Assembly: GCA_015143295.1 (NCBI GenBank)
Contig: CM026564.1
Coordinates: forward strand, 13,380,416 to 13,444,415
Source of the DNA: Tetracentron sinense
Lineage: Eukaryota; Streptophyta; Magnoliopsida; Trochodendrales; Trochodendraceae
Length of the DNA stretch: 64,000 nt
Reading direction: 5' to 3'
Numbering within the stretch: position 1 is the stretch's first letter; every line of letters starts with the position of its first letter. This document shows positions 13,101 to 28,100 of the stretch, piece by piece. Made by a program: the position numbers and the translations under genes. Below the pieces are notes generated by a model, which was not told the origin of the DNA, did not search any database, and saw only the letters and a list, made by a program, of their open reading frames with translations.

Positions 13101-16100
13101 CAACCCATACAGACAGAATGAAAAACTAGAGGGAAATTATATTTGATAAGATATTCAGGACAATGTGGTTTGTACAAATTGTCTACTCTTTCATCTTAAA
13201 ACTACTTGGTGACACTACAAACTCAAAAGTTACCTTACCCTTAGATTGTTGTGTTTTCCCAGGTCTGTGTTCAAGTCATGTAGCAGATGAGCCCCTATGA
13301 ATTAGAAGAAAACATTTTACCTCAAACTCAAGTAATTCGAACTAGTGTTTTAAAAGGTGTGAGAGGCTTATTCCTCCAGGCTCACCTCGAAGCGAGGCTC
13401 AAGTAAAACGCCTTGAAGTTCAACCTTGAGGCTTAAATTCTATGAGGCTAACGCCTCAAATTGTGAGGTTCGCTTTGTGTATTGAAAAATAGGGTTCTAA
13501 CCACATAACTGAGACTCGAACATCAAATATTCTTTTTAAGGCATGTGTCTCATACATTAATCAAAAATAAGGCTCTAACAACATGTTTGAGACTTAAACA
13601 TTAATATATTTTTTAAAGCTTGTCTCATACATGAATCAAAAATAGGGTTCTAGCTACAACTAAGACTTAAACATTAAATTATAGGGTGTGTGCAGTGTGC
13701 CTCATAATTTATTTTAACGATAAAAAAAAAATTATTAATCAAAATTAATACTTAATTTATTATGTCTACCGTATTTAGGCTATTTAAATCATTGTTAAGT
13801 ATATTTCACTCTAATTTTCATAGTAGACATGGCAAAGATTTGGAGCCATGTCTAACATATATAGTTCGTGACTACTTTGTAATTGTTTGTTGAAATCCAA
13901 ATTTTAACTACATGATAATTGAAAATTATCCATCTTTCAATATATATATGAACAAAAAATTAAATCAAAATTTTAGCTTTTCGTGTTTGTCTTAATTTTT
14001 TTTATGGTTGAACAATTTATAGTATTACATAAGCATGTGCATACACACACATATATGTGTGTAATACCTTTATTTTTTTGTTTTTTTAACAATATTCTTA
14101 TTTATTATTTATCTATTTGTTAAAATGAGATAGCATAAGGCTTTCTTGTGAGGCTTAAGCCTCACGCCTTGAAGCTTACGCCTCGCGCATCTTGAGGTCA
14201 AAAAGCCATGCTCTGTGCCTTCACGTTCTGAAACACTTAAAACTCTACATGGACCAACAACATAACAAAGCCTATGCACGATTATAATTCAAATAGACAT
14301 GAACAAAACTTGTTTCCTTATGCACTAGAAAACATAAATGACATCCATAAACATTTGTCCCTCATTCATTACCCTTAATATGGACCATTGATTTAGTGCC
14401 TTTTGGTTTTTCTCCTTTCCCTTTAGTATATTTTTTTTATCTTTCATTTATTAAGGAAATCTAATGTATCCTTTACTAGTCATTTCTCTTTAGATATATG
14501 TGTGCATGATATTTATTCAATTTAAGCTTATTATGATAGGAAGAATAGTAATTATTCTTAAAGAATAATGTTCGGCCAGTTGATAATTGTTGATGGCTTA
14601 AATGGAATATCTGGTATGGACACTATTGACGATGATATTTCTCCAAGGAATCAGGCAAGACACCAAGTTGGATAAAGGTGTAAATCCGGTCTCATATCAG
14701 CCCAAACCAGATGCCCTGACCATACCTAGACTGATGTGAGGATGATAATAGGTGAACTTAAATCCGGAAGGAGACAAAGGAGAGGTAAGAAAGAGGAGAT
14801 GGGTCAAGGGAACTGAGGTCACTATACTCAGATGCAGAGCTCGCCTTGGTTTCTTCTCTCCCTGATAGCTAAGGATTGCCATTTATAAAGGAATGGGGAA
14901 TCAAAATCGTTAAAATGTGTCAGCACGGATATTTTTTGTTAGGATTAGAATTATTTGCTCTAACACAAGATCAAACAGTTCGACAATTCAGTTAGAGTCG
15001 CCTATTCATGACCTATGGAATTGAAAGATCCGGGGTTCTACACCGTTGCCTTTAGCATCCTCGACATCCTGTTTAGCATCCTACTCATGACCTATGGAAT
15101 TGATTTGGCTTGGTGAATAGTGCTGTGAATAGTGTCTAAGGCTTAAAGCCTATGGTAATGCCTTGAATGGTTATCAATGATAATGAGAACTTTGTTTTGA
15201 TATATGTCGGGTGTATGATGTGTTATGGCATGTGTTCTAAGGTCCTAATGACTCTTGAAATGTTTAAAGAAAAGAAAAAGCCTAAGCCAATGAGAAAGAA
15301 AATGAGAAAACGAGAAAATTATAAGAAACCGCCCGAACGGTTCCCATGACCGTTCGAACGATCCCAGTGGATGATGAATAAAATATCAGCATTCAAAGAC
15401 GGTAGCCTAAACCGTTCGAACGGTTTCATGACCGTTCGAATGATCCCAATAAAAGTTGAATCAGAATTTCGGAAACCAAAAAGAAGTAAGCAAAACAGTT
15501 CGAACGATCACATAACTGTTCGAACGATCAAAAGGTCGTTTGAACGGTCATGCACAATAAAGTCGCAAAATACCTCTAAATGCGGGATTTTTAGGGTTTC
15601 AACCCTCTTGGGTTATAAATAGGGACCCAATTCGTGGGTTTTAGGTTAACAACACTTAAGAAAGAGTTTGGAAGAGAACGGGGAGAAAATCTAGGGTTCC
15701 AAAGGGGGTTTTTGTTGGAGATCAAGTGGAGCTCAAATCTTGACTCTGAGGCTTGGATCATCTTCTTCCAAGCAAGGATCTTCCTTCTCAAGGTTGAATC
15801 TTCTCCATCAAGCTTGGAATTCTTGCTCAAGAGTTCCTTCAAGCTAAGGTTTTATCTTTAAGAGGTAAATACTATTACTATCTAGCTTTGCTATGATACC
15901 AAGATTGAAATGGAGGATTTTATGCATGATGTGGGATAAAAATTGCAAATACTCTCTACTATATGACTTTATTATGATGCAATATTGTAAACAAGGGTTT
16001 TTAAGTTTGGGGTTTGTCAATAAAAGGATAGATATGTTTATACTTGTATATGATGGTAATTATCTTCCAACAAACTATGATTCTAAATATGATGTTGATC

Positions 16101-19100
16101 AAATAAGGGTTTTAAATTGGGGATTTTCTCAAGGTTAATGATAAATCCATTTTGGGGTTATTATCTTTCAAAGAAATGTAACGTGAGTATGATGTGATGA
16201 AATAGGCTAAAGGACCATGGTCATTATGATGAAATGTTACGAATGAGAATGTTCGATCTTTTTTTTGAATTGTCCACGTATACGATGATGCTAAAATGTC
16301 TTGTATGAACCATATGCAATGTTTAAAACTTTCCTTATGTATCATGATGCTCACAAGCACTTCACGCACTCTATGTTCTACATGACCGAGGTTTTCTCAT
16401 AAGCACTAAGAATTGAAACAAGTGAAACTCACAAGGAAATACAATACGATCTCATATGCATGATTACGGTGGATGGTTAAGGATGTTGGTAGCCCAGGAT
16501 AATTCGGGTGCTAACATCTTGCTCATAAGCTACGATATAAGAAATTCTCATAAGTTAAAGGATCAAACAAGGATGTTGGTAGCCCAGGATAGTTCGGATG
16601 CTAACATCTTGCTCATAAGCTAAGATATAAGATATTCTCATAAGTTAAAGGATCAAACAAGGAGGTTGGGTAGCCCTGGGTTGTACGGGTATTAACCTCT
16701 TGCTCACAAGAAATTCTCACAAGTTGGCGGATTGTCAAGGAGGTTGGTAGCCCAAGGTTTTACGGGTGCTAACTCTCATAAGAAATCTTAAAAGAAAGTC
16801 TCATAAGAAATTCTCATAAGTTCGGTAGATTGTCAAGGAGGTTGGTAGCCTAGGGTTTTGCGAGTTAACCTCTTGCTCACAAAAAATTCTCATAAGTTTG
16901 GTGAATTGTCAATGAGATTGGTAGCCCAGGCTTTTAGGGTACTAATCTCTTGCTCACAAGAATCTCGAAAGAAAGTCTCATAAGAATTCATAAGCTCATA
17001 AGGAACTCACAAGAACTCATAAGCTCATAAGAAACTCACAAGAATTCATAAGCTCATAGGGAACTCAGAAGAACTCATAAGCTCATAAGAACTCATAAGG
17101 CATATACAAAGTGTTTTGTTTTCGACGAAAGATAAGATTTGACAAATGATTCTTTATGTTGGTTTTTAAGCACGAATTATGAACTGTATTCTTTTAAGTA
17201 CTCGTATGTGATTATTGTTGTTATAGCATTGTTAGCTAGTAGTTGGTACTCGCTAAGTATTCCATGCTCAGCCGTACATTTTATGTCGGCAGGTCCGTTC
17301 GACATCCACAACTCCGAGCCATGGATTGAGGAGGAGTATGCAGAAGAAGAGGCGCCTATTCCGTCACAGCCTCAAAAGGATAGGGATCTAGATAGGTCGC
17401 CCTATCTAGACTATTATTGAGTGGAGAGACAGTGAAGTTTCTTGTTTTTGTATTTTGATGAGTGGACCTGTCCACTCTTGTTTTGGTTTAATTATTGTAC
17501 AAACTTGGAATACAGTCATATGTATAGAAAGAAAAAAATTTAGTTTATGTTTCCGCCATGATTATCATTTCTATTATGTTATGCCTTGGATATCGGACAG
17601 GATGGGTCGACATGACAAGTTAGTCATGGACAAAATCACGCCTAACTCCTAGATGGGATTTTGGGGTACGACAAACGGCGTCGAGGATGCTAGAGACAAC
17701 GACACCTTGAGAAGTCTATTGGCAAATCTATTCATGACAATCCTTCCTTGCCCACCAACCCACAAGATCCAAGGTGCCAAACAGGGTGGGTGGCATCATG
17801 ACACCCATTCAAACAATATTGTAGAAAAAGGCACCGTAGCATGAGGTCGAGGCGAGAGCTTGGACACCGCAAAGACACGGTGAATGACACCCACCAATAG
17901 CCTTGAGAAGTTTATCGGTGGATCTATCCATGAAAAATCCCTCCATGCCCACCAAACCACAGGATCCAAGGTCAACCCCCCAAAAGAGTGATCATTTACC
18001 CAGGCGGCATCATGATGGTCATCCAAACAATAAGGCAGCGAAAGGAACCGTAGTATTAGGTCAAGGTGAGAAATTGGAGGCCGCAAAGACACGGCGAATG
18101 AAGCTCATGAGCCCGGAGATTAAGGGATATGGTGAATGATGCTAGACATAAGTGATATGGCAAATGGTGCCAAAGAGCCGGAAGGCTAAGGGGCGCGGGG
18201 AAATGATGCTAAAAGATACTATGAATGACACCGAGAGGTGGTCATCATAGAAAATGATGCCACATGGCATCCTTTGTGCTACTTTAATTGATGACGCCAT
18301 AAGTCTCGTAATTCGTGTCATCAAAAATGACTTGCTAGTTTTCTTTGAATGTTTCAATTTACAACTTCATGGAAGAAAAAAAAATACAAACCTATATATT
18401 TGTGCAAGATATTTAATCTACTTGTCATCCATGGTTACAATATTGATATTGAGGTACATATCAGTAATTCCAAAATAGAAAACGTATGGATGCATATTAA
18501 GGATATGCACATAAACGCTGTACAAAAAAGAAGAAACGTAAGTAACTCGTGGAAACTTGAATCCGAACTTTTTTTTTTTCGGCAAATATCAAGTAGATTA
18601 TATAATGGAAAGAAGCACCACAGTTTATAAGTAGATAAACTGAAGGGAAAACATAAAGGAAAATGCATAAATAAAAGGCAAAAGGAGGAAATTAATAGCG
18701 GATTTCCTCACAACAAAATCTCCCTCACTTCCCCACCCCATTGAGAAATGGAGGACCATTCCACAAACATACGACGGATAAGAGCAAAAAGACGAAGGGT
18801 TGGAAGAGAGTTGTGACGCCCCAAACCCGTGCCTAGGAAAACAAGTTCCGAAACGCGTGCTCGTTCGTCATAACCACGCATGCGGAAGACTTTACTTGCG
18901 AAAATGCAGGAATTTTTCAACTTTTCATATGAGCTCACATAAGTAATAACAAATGGTCATCACAATAACTCATCATAAGCAAATGCATTACCTCACTGGC
19001 TACAATAGCCTTTATTTCTGGCACCACAACTGCGTCGGTACACTTCCAGAATCTATCAAGTATAACTCCTTGCCAATCGGGAACCGTTTCAGAATCTGAA

Positions 19101-22100
19101 AACATAAAATGAGAGGAGTGAGCTATAGAGCCCAGCAAAATCCACAATCTATCTAGGCTATTTTCCACCTAATAACAATCATCACTAACAATATAATATT
19201 CTATTACAAGTCTTATATTATAATAATATATAATATCGTAATCCGTAACTAGAGGTCACTCAGGGCTATTCCACCCTATCCCGAGGTTTCCAACCTCAAT
19301 TTTTCAAGTTCATCCAATCATTATCCACGACATCAAGTTATCGATCTAGATAACTCACACTTTATTCTCGAGTCCACAAACTCGGTCGACTGGGTCTCTG
19401 CTCGTGTACCACCTTTATACCTGAGTTTGTAGACTCACTTATTAACTAACCAGGCCCACGCCCATTCAACCATACCTTGAGTCTTTAGCCTCAATACGTA
19501 ATTCGGGCCTTCACCCAATATAACTAACACAAATCATCAAATCTCGGTTAATGCACGGAGCCTATCCTCACGGCCTCTCCATCAGAAACAACACAACACC
19601 TCTGACCACGGCATTCCTGTCAGATGACACAACACCTATGACCTCAGCCACTGTGGCAAACCACGGCATTCCTGTCAGATAACACAACACCTATGACCTC
19701 AGCCACTGTGGCGAACCACGGCATTTCTGTCGGATGACACAACACCTCTGACCTCAGCCACTGTGACGAACCACGGCACTTCTATCAGATAACAAAACAC
19801 CTCTAACCTCAAACCACAGCATTTCTGTCAGATGACACGACACCTCTGACCTCAGCCATTGTGGCGAATCACGACATTTCTGTCAAATGACACACCTCTG
19901 ACCTCAGCCACTGTAACGAACCATAGCATTTCTGTCAGATGACACAACACCTCTGACCTCAGCCACTATGGCGAACCAAGACATTTTTGTCAGATAACAC
20001 AAAACCTCTGACCTCAGCCACTGTGGCGAACCACGGCATTTCTGTCAAATGACACAACATAACCATCCACTCCAGACTATCAGTACGGATGACTTACATA
20101 ACACCACCACTCTAGACCTAGCCAAAGAGGATCTATGGATATCAAATCCACCCACTCCCGAATATTAGTCACGGAGGACTCACATAACACCACCACTCCA
20201 AACCTAGCCAAAGAGGATCTATGGATATCAAATCCACCCACTCATGACTATCAGTCACAGAGGACTCATATAACATCCCCACTCCAGACCTAGCCAAAGA
20301 TGATCTATAGATATCAAATCCACCCACTCCCGACTATCAGTCACGGAGGACCCCAAACAAACATCTTTTGTCATTCTAGCCTCTGTTGGTAGCGTACCTG
20401 CCCATACAGGTTAATGCCCCCTCAAGGTAACTTTCTTGCGTTTGTAACCTCAATACAATCCTGGGTCTGTAAACCCGATACAACCTTGGATCCATAGACC
20501 CGATGTCATTCTAACTCTCACGACTATTAGTCACATAGAACTATACTTTAACCCTGGTTAAATTTTGTACCCACCGAGTAACACCAGTTAACCCAAGTCT
20601 TGTTTGATTAACTGAAACAGTTGGGCCTCATGCACATGAACCAAATCCGGTAACACACAGTCCCGTTAGAGAACGTTTTCAGGCTAATGGATGTGTACAT
20701 AGCCTTATACGACCTGAAAACAACTTTTCGACACCCCAGGATGACGATACAATTTACCTAGGACCCGATTTGGGCTCCCTGAATGTCCACATAAAATCAC
20801 AACATCACATGGGGGTCTCCGACCCTTTTTTCATCCACGTCATTCACACAGTAAGTCTAAATCCAGGGTTTTGACATCCGAGACCGAGGGCTACACCCTT
20901 CTACTCATTTTTCACGCACATCCACCCTTCCATAACACATCCACGGGGTCTCCGACCCTTTTTCATCCACGCACATACATTCCACATAAAGAATATGGCA
21001 AATAAAAGGGAAAAGAGAAGAGATAGAAGGGGTTTTTACCTCTTTCACGCACTTAGAGGCGTCTAGGGCCGAAACGGACACCGCCAACGTGCTCGGGAGG
21101 ACAATCAACCCCAAGGTGGATCTCCTCGCCTTCAAACCTTCACTTTCTCTCTAGATTTTCTCCTTTCTCTCTCTACACGCAAATCGAGGCACCAAAGAGG
21201 AAAACGGACGTCGCTAACACGTTGGGAACGTCGAAAAGGCCTCAGGTAGGCTTCCTCTTCTCTCTCTCTTCCTTTCTCTCTCCTCTTTCTCTCTCCTCTT
21301 TCTCTCTCTAGCTTGAACCCGGGCAGAGCTTCGACTCTCTGGATTTTCCCGTGAGAATGAGTCTGGCCTCTCATTTATAGGCAAAAGATAGTGGGGTGAG
21401 ATCATGTGCAAAGCACATGACCATTAAAGGTGTGGAGCTTTGACATGGTCAACGGTTTGATTGGTTGACTAAAACTTCGACTTTCCACGCGTATATGGCC
21501 TTCATAAACCTACCATATGATTGATGAAACTTTAGGTGACTGAACTATAGACAGTCCGACACCTACTGTAGAAATTTCGGGAAAAAATACTGAGTTTGGA
21601 CAGTCAAAAGTAAGGCCGGGGGAAAACTGTAAAACCCACTAATTTCCTTATTTCGGACACAAAACATGTTACCATTTCTTCATTTGAGATGATTAACTGT
21701 CGAAATGACAGAAGGTCGTCCTCACGGTCGACCGGCACGCTATGGTACCAGGCGCACAGAATTCTATTAGAATCCTCAACAATTTTAGAGTCTCAACTGA
21801 ATTCCAAAAAATCTAGAATTTCCTGGTTTTCTCGATTTTCTTATATTTAAGACCCCCGCGGTCCCACTAATCGATACACTACAGATCCAGCATGACAGTT
21901 GATCATCCAGGTAGTCAACCCGCACATTATATACGATTTTCGAGTAAAAACACTGAATTTTTCTCGATGCAATCCAATTCCAACCAAACCCACTTTCCAC
22001 CAATTTAACAAATACTTAACTTTTTAATCTCAGTTAAGGACCCATAAACCCTTAATTTTATTATATTAAAATTCCGGGTCGTTACAAGAGTTGTCAAAGA

Positions 22101-25100
22101 CACGACTATTCCGTTCTTTCCAAACATCCCAAGAGATAACCTCATGTAGCATAGTCCAAATGGCTTCCTTTACCCCTACCAGTGGCGTTAGTTGCCACCC
22201 AAATAAAAAGCTCAGCAAGGCTCAACAAAGAGAAAGGGAAGACCCACTCCACACCTAAACGAGACAAGAAAAATTCTCAAATCTCAAAAACAACTAGACA
22301 GTGTTAGCCTTTAGGTGTTTAACCTAAGGTAACATCTTGATTTTGATAACACAGTAATAGAATGACATTTGTGTTACTAATGTTCTATTGAATTTAAGTG
22401 TAATTCAGCTTATAAAGAGCATTAGCACATCATCCAAGGCAAAAGATGAAAATAGCAACCAAGCAAGAAGGATTCCTCCATCAAGCTATAAGAAAGCAAT
22501 TGGATCGAGTTGAGCATATTGAATATCATGCCCAAAGTCCAAGTCGGATCTTGAAGTTAAAGAAGAAATCAAGTCAAGATCAAGAACAAAAAGAATGAAG
22601 ACTCTCAAAGAAGGTTTATAGTTTTAAATTTTAGTTTAAGAGAGTTTAGAACTTTTGTAAAAAATCCTCAAAGATTGTTCGTTGTATGCTCAAAAGCTTA
22701 GAATAACCATAGGAGCCTGACTAAATTGATTAATATTCTAAGGCCCTAAGACATCATTTGGAATGACCAAAAACATGATAAAGATGAGCTAAAAGACCAA
22801 GGAATTCATTCTCATCATTTAGATCTACTAAAGATGAGATTACAGAGAAAATAGAGTAATCTCGTCGACGAAATTAAACAGTGAAATTGGTTTCGTCGAC
22901 AAATTTGGCCTCAGAGCCACTGTTTTCATTTTTGTTTCAATCTCGTCAACAAAATAAAAGTGCCAACTCAATCTCGTCGACAAAATCATACAGGCCGCAG
23001 AAAAAGCCTGTAACAGCTAGTTTTAAAAGGTCATATCTTTTCCAATGTTTCACTAATGGTTATATCTTTGAAAAGGCTATAAGTAGGATTGATTTATGAA
23101 TGAAAAAAAGAACTCCAATACTTCCAATCATTCAATCCATTCACTCCAAGCTTAGATTTCAAAGTCTATAGAGTTTAACCAAGAATCTCCAAATCTGTGA
23201 ATTTGAGCTTTCCAACTCCAATCTTTAGGAGATTTTTAGTGAGTGTTCAAGGCATTTATTAGCTCGTGTAAGGAGCATTATCTGAGTGCAAAAACTACTC
23301 TTGTCAAAGAGGTTGTAAAATCAAGACGTCCGTGGGACTCTTGTCAGTGAAGCCAGAAGCTTTGTAAAGGTTTGGTCACTACCCAGAAAGTGGACTAAGT
23401 CTAAGGAGGATTATTCCCTAGCAAGGTTTGATCTTCACCCGAAAGAAGATTGACGATTGGGAATAAATTATAGTGAAATCCTCTAGCAGGTATAGCTTGA
23501 GGCGGGGAAGTAGGCGGGTTGCCTAACCTCGTGAACAACATCATGTGTCATTGTGTTTGCATCTCTCTAACCCTTTTCTTTACTTAATTGTTTCACATTG
23601 CTTGATAGAATTGCTAAATTTCTAATTCTTTTTAACTTGTATAGTTGAAATTCCGCTTAAGGAATTAGGAAGAATTTTAATGTCGTAGACCCTATTTACC
23701 CCTCCTTTAGGGTCCAAACCTTGGGTAACAGACAATGCAAGGTCAAATGGTCTACTAACTCTTCCTCATATAGGCATAAATAACAACGATTTGTCATATT
23801 CCACCTTCTCCTTTGCAAGTGATCAGTGGTAAGAATCTTATTCAAAGCTGCAGACCAAAGGAAGAAAGATAGCTTGGATGGGTCTCTTGAGCAATGTTAC
23901 AAATCTCGTTCTCAGATTTTTATCGACTGAAATTTTTCTCGGGAGATTTTCAAATCTGAATTTTTTTGGAGTATTTCTCGCATAAATCTCGGTAATGATT
24001 AAAAAATATATTAAAATTATAGAAAATAGTAATAAATATCATCAAGTTATAAATTCATAAAACCAATAACATTGTATATTTCTCATGATATTTTTTAAAT
24101 CTCGATTAAATATCGGCTAAATCTCATGAAATTTACAGGATAAAAAGAGAAAATTATATTTCTCGCAAGATTTTTAAAACATCGTGATAAAAACAAAGTT
24201 TTAAACTTTATATTTTTTTCTCGGTTTTTCTTGGGAGAAATTGGATATTTCTCGGGAGATTTGTAACAATGCTCTTGAGGACCAAACAACCTTATGGGGA
24301 AACAGGTGTGCAGGTACTAGAGCAAAGGACTGAATAAAGATCTCACTAAAAACCGATCATTGTTGTTTTTTGACCATAACCGAACATCATTAACCTGGGC
24401 TACGGGAGGAGAAGAACTTAATCTACTAAGTAGGCGTTGCATGTTTTCTATTTCCCAATCCAAACTTATTTTAATACAAAGCTAACATCAAAATATAGTA
24501 ACTAGAGTCCGACTGATATTATTTGAACTATCTATATGAGTTTCTACTATGCATTACTTCATAGAATCCTAAATACGGTGTGCGTGTATGTCTGAATACT
24601 TACTACAATTTGTCTTGAGTGAAAAATTAAATATGATCCTTTAATAAACATTCATTTGTATGTAATTAAAGACAAACAGATATAATTCAAAAAATATATG
24701 TAAAAAAATCATTTCCATAAACAAAAGCTTAATCATGCCAAGTCAACATTATCTCCTACGAGATAATCCATGTGGTTGTGATTAGGAGGAACTTCCATCT
24801 GAAACTGTCTTCCAGTAAAACTGATCTTCTTCCTCCATCTGAAGAATCTTCATAGTTGTCTTACAGGAAGCTAGAAATCGAGATTCTCATCATCTAAAGA
24901 TAAGAGCTCCACCTTCACTATCATAGGAATAGTAGAGGAACTTAGGGATTCCTTTCCCATCATCTAAAGATGAGAGCTCCACCTTCACTATCATAGGAAT
25001 AGTAGAGGAACTTAGGGATTCCTTTCCCAACTCAAAAGTCTCTATGCTCTATTTTAAATATCATGACAAAAAAGTTTCTCATTATCTTCTTTTCAAGCTC

Positions 25101-28100
25101 AAGCTCAAGCCCAAGCCTAGCCCTAACCTGAGGGTAGGGCTTGGGCCTAGCCAGTTCAGGCCCTACGAGAGGTTGGTCCAGGCTTGGGCCTAACCCCTAA
25201 AAGTGAGGGTTGGGCCTGGATAGACCCCAGTTCAGACCAGGCCCATTAACAGCCCTATCTATCCCCCTTCACCCCCTATCTATGCTCCTAACCAATATAG
25301 AATGATCTTTTAAATATGATTAAATATTACAGCACAAGAATTAACATAACAATGAAACAAATATGTTATTGTTTAAAACATAAGATTCAGACTAGAGAAA
25401 AAATGACTAATAAGAATCATAGTATTTTTTTATTTTTATATAATAATTATGACATTAGTGTAAATGGACATGAATAAAGATTACTCTATGGGTCGAATAT
25501 ATCACCCATAGACTACTCTATAAATATTTGAAATACAAATAGAAAAAGAGTAGCTTAATTTCCTTAATTTTATATTTGAATTATTATTGTTTTAATATTC
25601 AAAAAACCAAATAAATAATTTATTATCCAAAAAAATGTTGGTGTTGGGGTCTACTAGGTTACCCTTAAAGCACTAATATATGATAAATACAATCATAAGT
25701 GAGTAGTATAAATGCAAATTTTGATGTATTTTTTAAATTTCTAAAAAACATAAAAATTGAGTTGAAATCTCATTGTTGAATGCAGTATATCTATGGATTT
25801 GGCCACAAAACCATAGATATATATGATCAATAAGAATGATTGGCCTTATTTCAAGGGACTGAATTGCCTAAAATAGAAATACAAACAATTAAACATACCT
25901 TAATGAATAAATAAGTTGTTTTGATTCGATCTCCATGGAGTTTGAATCTCGTTTTCGAACGACCATTTGAAAGAACCAGAATGTTTAATTTTAGGGTTAG
26001 AAGATGAGTTTAGACTTTAGAGATAGAATTCAAATGAGAGCTCAATTGTGATTTTGAGCTGAAATATAGAGGCCTCGGGTAGATACATGAAGTATGTATC
26101 TTACCGTCCCAATACGGTCGAAACCCATGTATTTTTTTAGTAGTTCAGTGTCTCGTATTGATAAACTCAGAATACGAGACATACCATGCAATTTGTATCG
26201 ATACACTCAATATTTAAACCATGTTTTCATTATGTTAAGAAGAACAATGAATCTTCTCGATGAATTATTAATTTATTATTCCAAAATTTTCTTTGAATGC
26301 ATATCACCTTTCCTCAAATTTGCTTTGTTTTCGTCTTCTCTTAGCGTGCACCAATAATCACTTTGTTACTTTCATTTGAATATTCAAGTTCATAGGTTCA
26401 TGGAAGCTTTACCTACAAAATAGTCAAGAGACAGTAATTTTGGTTCTAAGTATGATTTGCTTTCATTCACTCAAGTTCTTATATATGGAGAAGTAACAGG
26501 TTATTCTTATATTCCTTTTCTGTTTTGATTGCCTTGTATATCCCTATCTTTGGCATTAGAAGGAAAACCCTTACACTTGTATTTTACCGGTATGCATAGA
26601 TCTAGATCGACCATCTGATGAGTCTAACCAAGTAGCTTACGGAACATGCATTTCCTCAATCGAATGATCTTATTTATTTAAACACAGTTTCTTTTTAGAT
26701 CTGTTACTATAGAGCTCACCATATTCTCAAATTATTAAAAAGCTTGTGATAAAATGAAAGGATTCCTATTATAATTGTGAAAAGAGGCAATTTCACATGA
26801 ATTGTGGTATGTGTCTGTTCCTCCTTATATGCAAAATATACGTGCATATAAAATATATGTATATTTTGTGTATATATGTGCATATCTAAAATATACAAAT
26901 ATGTATTCACTCGGGTATAGAGTTGGAATGGGGGGAAAGACTTACAGCCCCAGCTGACCAGTGAATAGATCGGAGCTCCTGACGTTCAAGTATGCTTCTA
27001 AAGAAATTATTAAGGGAATATAGCATTGAACCCAGACACGGTGCATATAAATTATCAACAAGTCAAAGCAAATTTTGTATAACCAGTAAACTCCATAGAT
27101 CCAACATATAATTAACAAAACTTTAAGGATACATTTGGCATGCACTGATAACAGCTCCAAATAGACCCAACATTGCCATGAGCTCAACCCTGTCAGCACT
27201 TTTTACCAGAAACTCCTGCATACATAGAGAAAGTGTATTTTACTCGGAAGAGTGTCACTAATATAAAACAGGTAGATTTTGTTGATTAAAAAGCACCCAA
27301 TTGAGCATTCATTGAGTGGAAGTGCACGGCTAATTCATAGTGTAATTTAAATTAAGTAAATGGTGAGTCGGTGACTCCTAGGAAAGAAACAATCCTTGTT
27401 AAGGATGCAGAACAATAGGCAACACTGAAGGTTCAAACAAGAAAATTAGTAAGCAGAGTTGGTGCTTTAAGAAGTTCACAATGGACACAAAAAAAATTGT
27501 TTCTAACAGACAGCTCCAGAGAACTATGAATTGTTACCAATCTTGGAAAGAAGCTTGGAGTGAAAAATATTGATGTAATCATGAACTTCCACATGCAAAA
27601 GTAATTTCATACTTTCAGATAAAACCTATGTAGACCTTTCCTCTGTACCATGTCATGACAAAAACACAAATGGAGTGTGAAAATTTATTTATGTTCCTCT
27701 GATGTTGAGTTACACCATAGAGCAAAACAATAATTGATGGGAATAACCACCCTTGCATAGTAATAACATATAAACAATCAGAAATTAACAAAATGGCCTG
27801 AAACCGTAGATGTACTTCTCAAGACTTCCCACATGACGAAATATTCTCATGTTGAATAAACATTACCTATAACAGAATGACTATGATGATCAGCAAAGGA
27901 ACCAGGTCCAAAACAATAACTTATTTGAGATCATTTTAGAGAAACAAGCACAAAGAAAATGTGTTTAGCCTATTCAATGGAAAACTGAAAAACATATCGA
28001 TAGGATATCACTTTTTTTTCATAAGTAAATATAATTTCATTAAAAAATAAGAAGGGGTTGTAAAAAAGGGCTACAAAAAAACCGGTAAGCCGCAGATCTA

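Larger units (their letters stand above)
18569..24480 (-). mobile_element. LINE (non-LTR retrotransposon) 3' part, split by two solo LTRs and a MITE
   Basis: Pieces of one minus-strand LINE survive at about 24280-24480, 23731-23883, 22092-22301 and 18580-18806. They read, in order, WEIENMQRLLSRLSS, then LWSAALNKILTTDHLQRRRW with CYLCLYEEELVDHLTLHC (the zinc-binding region after LINE reverse transcriptase), then DVWKERNSRVFDN (the usual LINE C-terminal motif). A T-run at 18569-18579 on the plus strand is the poly(A) tail. Insertions at 18812-22086, 22302-23730 and 23892-24271 separate the pieces, and each keeps a target duplication. The LINE 5' part is absent. Confidence 0.85.

Noticed and set aside
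16470..17100. Regular repeats suggesting a CRISPR-like array
   Set aside because: Units of 75-99 bp are degenerate along their whole length with no unique spacers. The setting is a plant intron; these are minisatellites.
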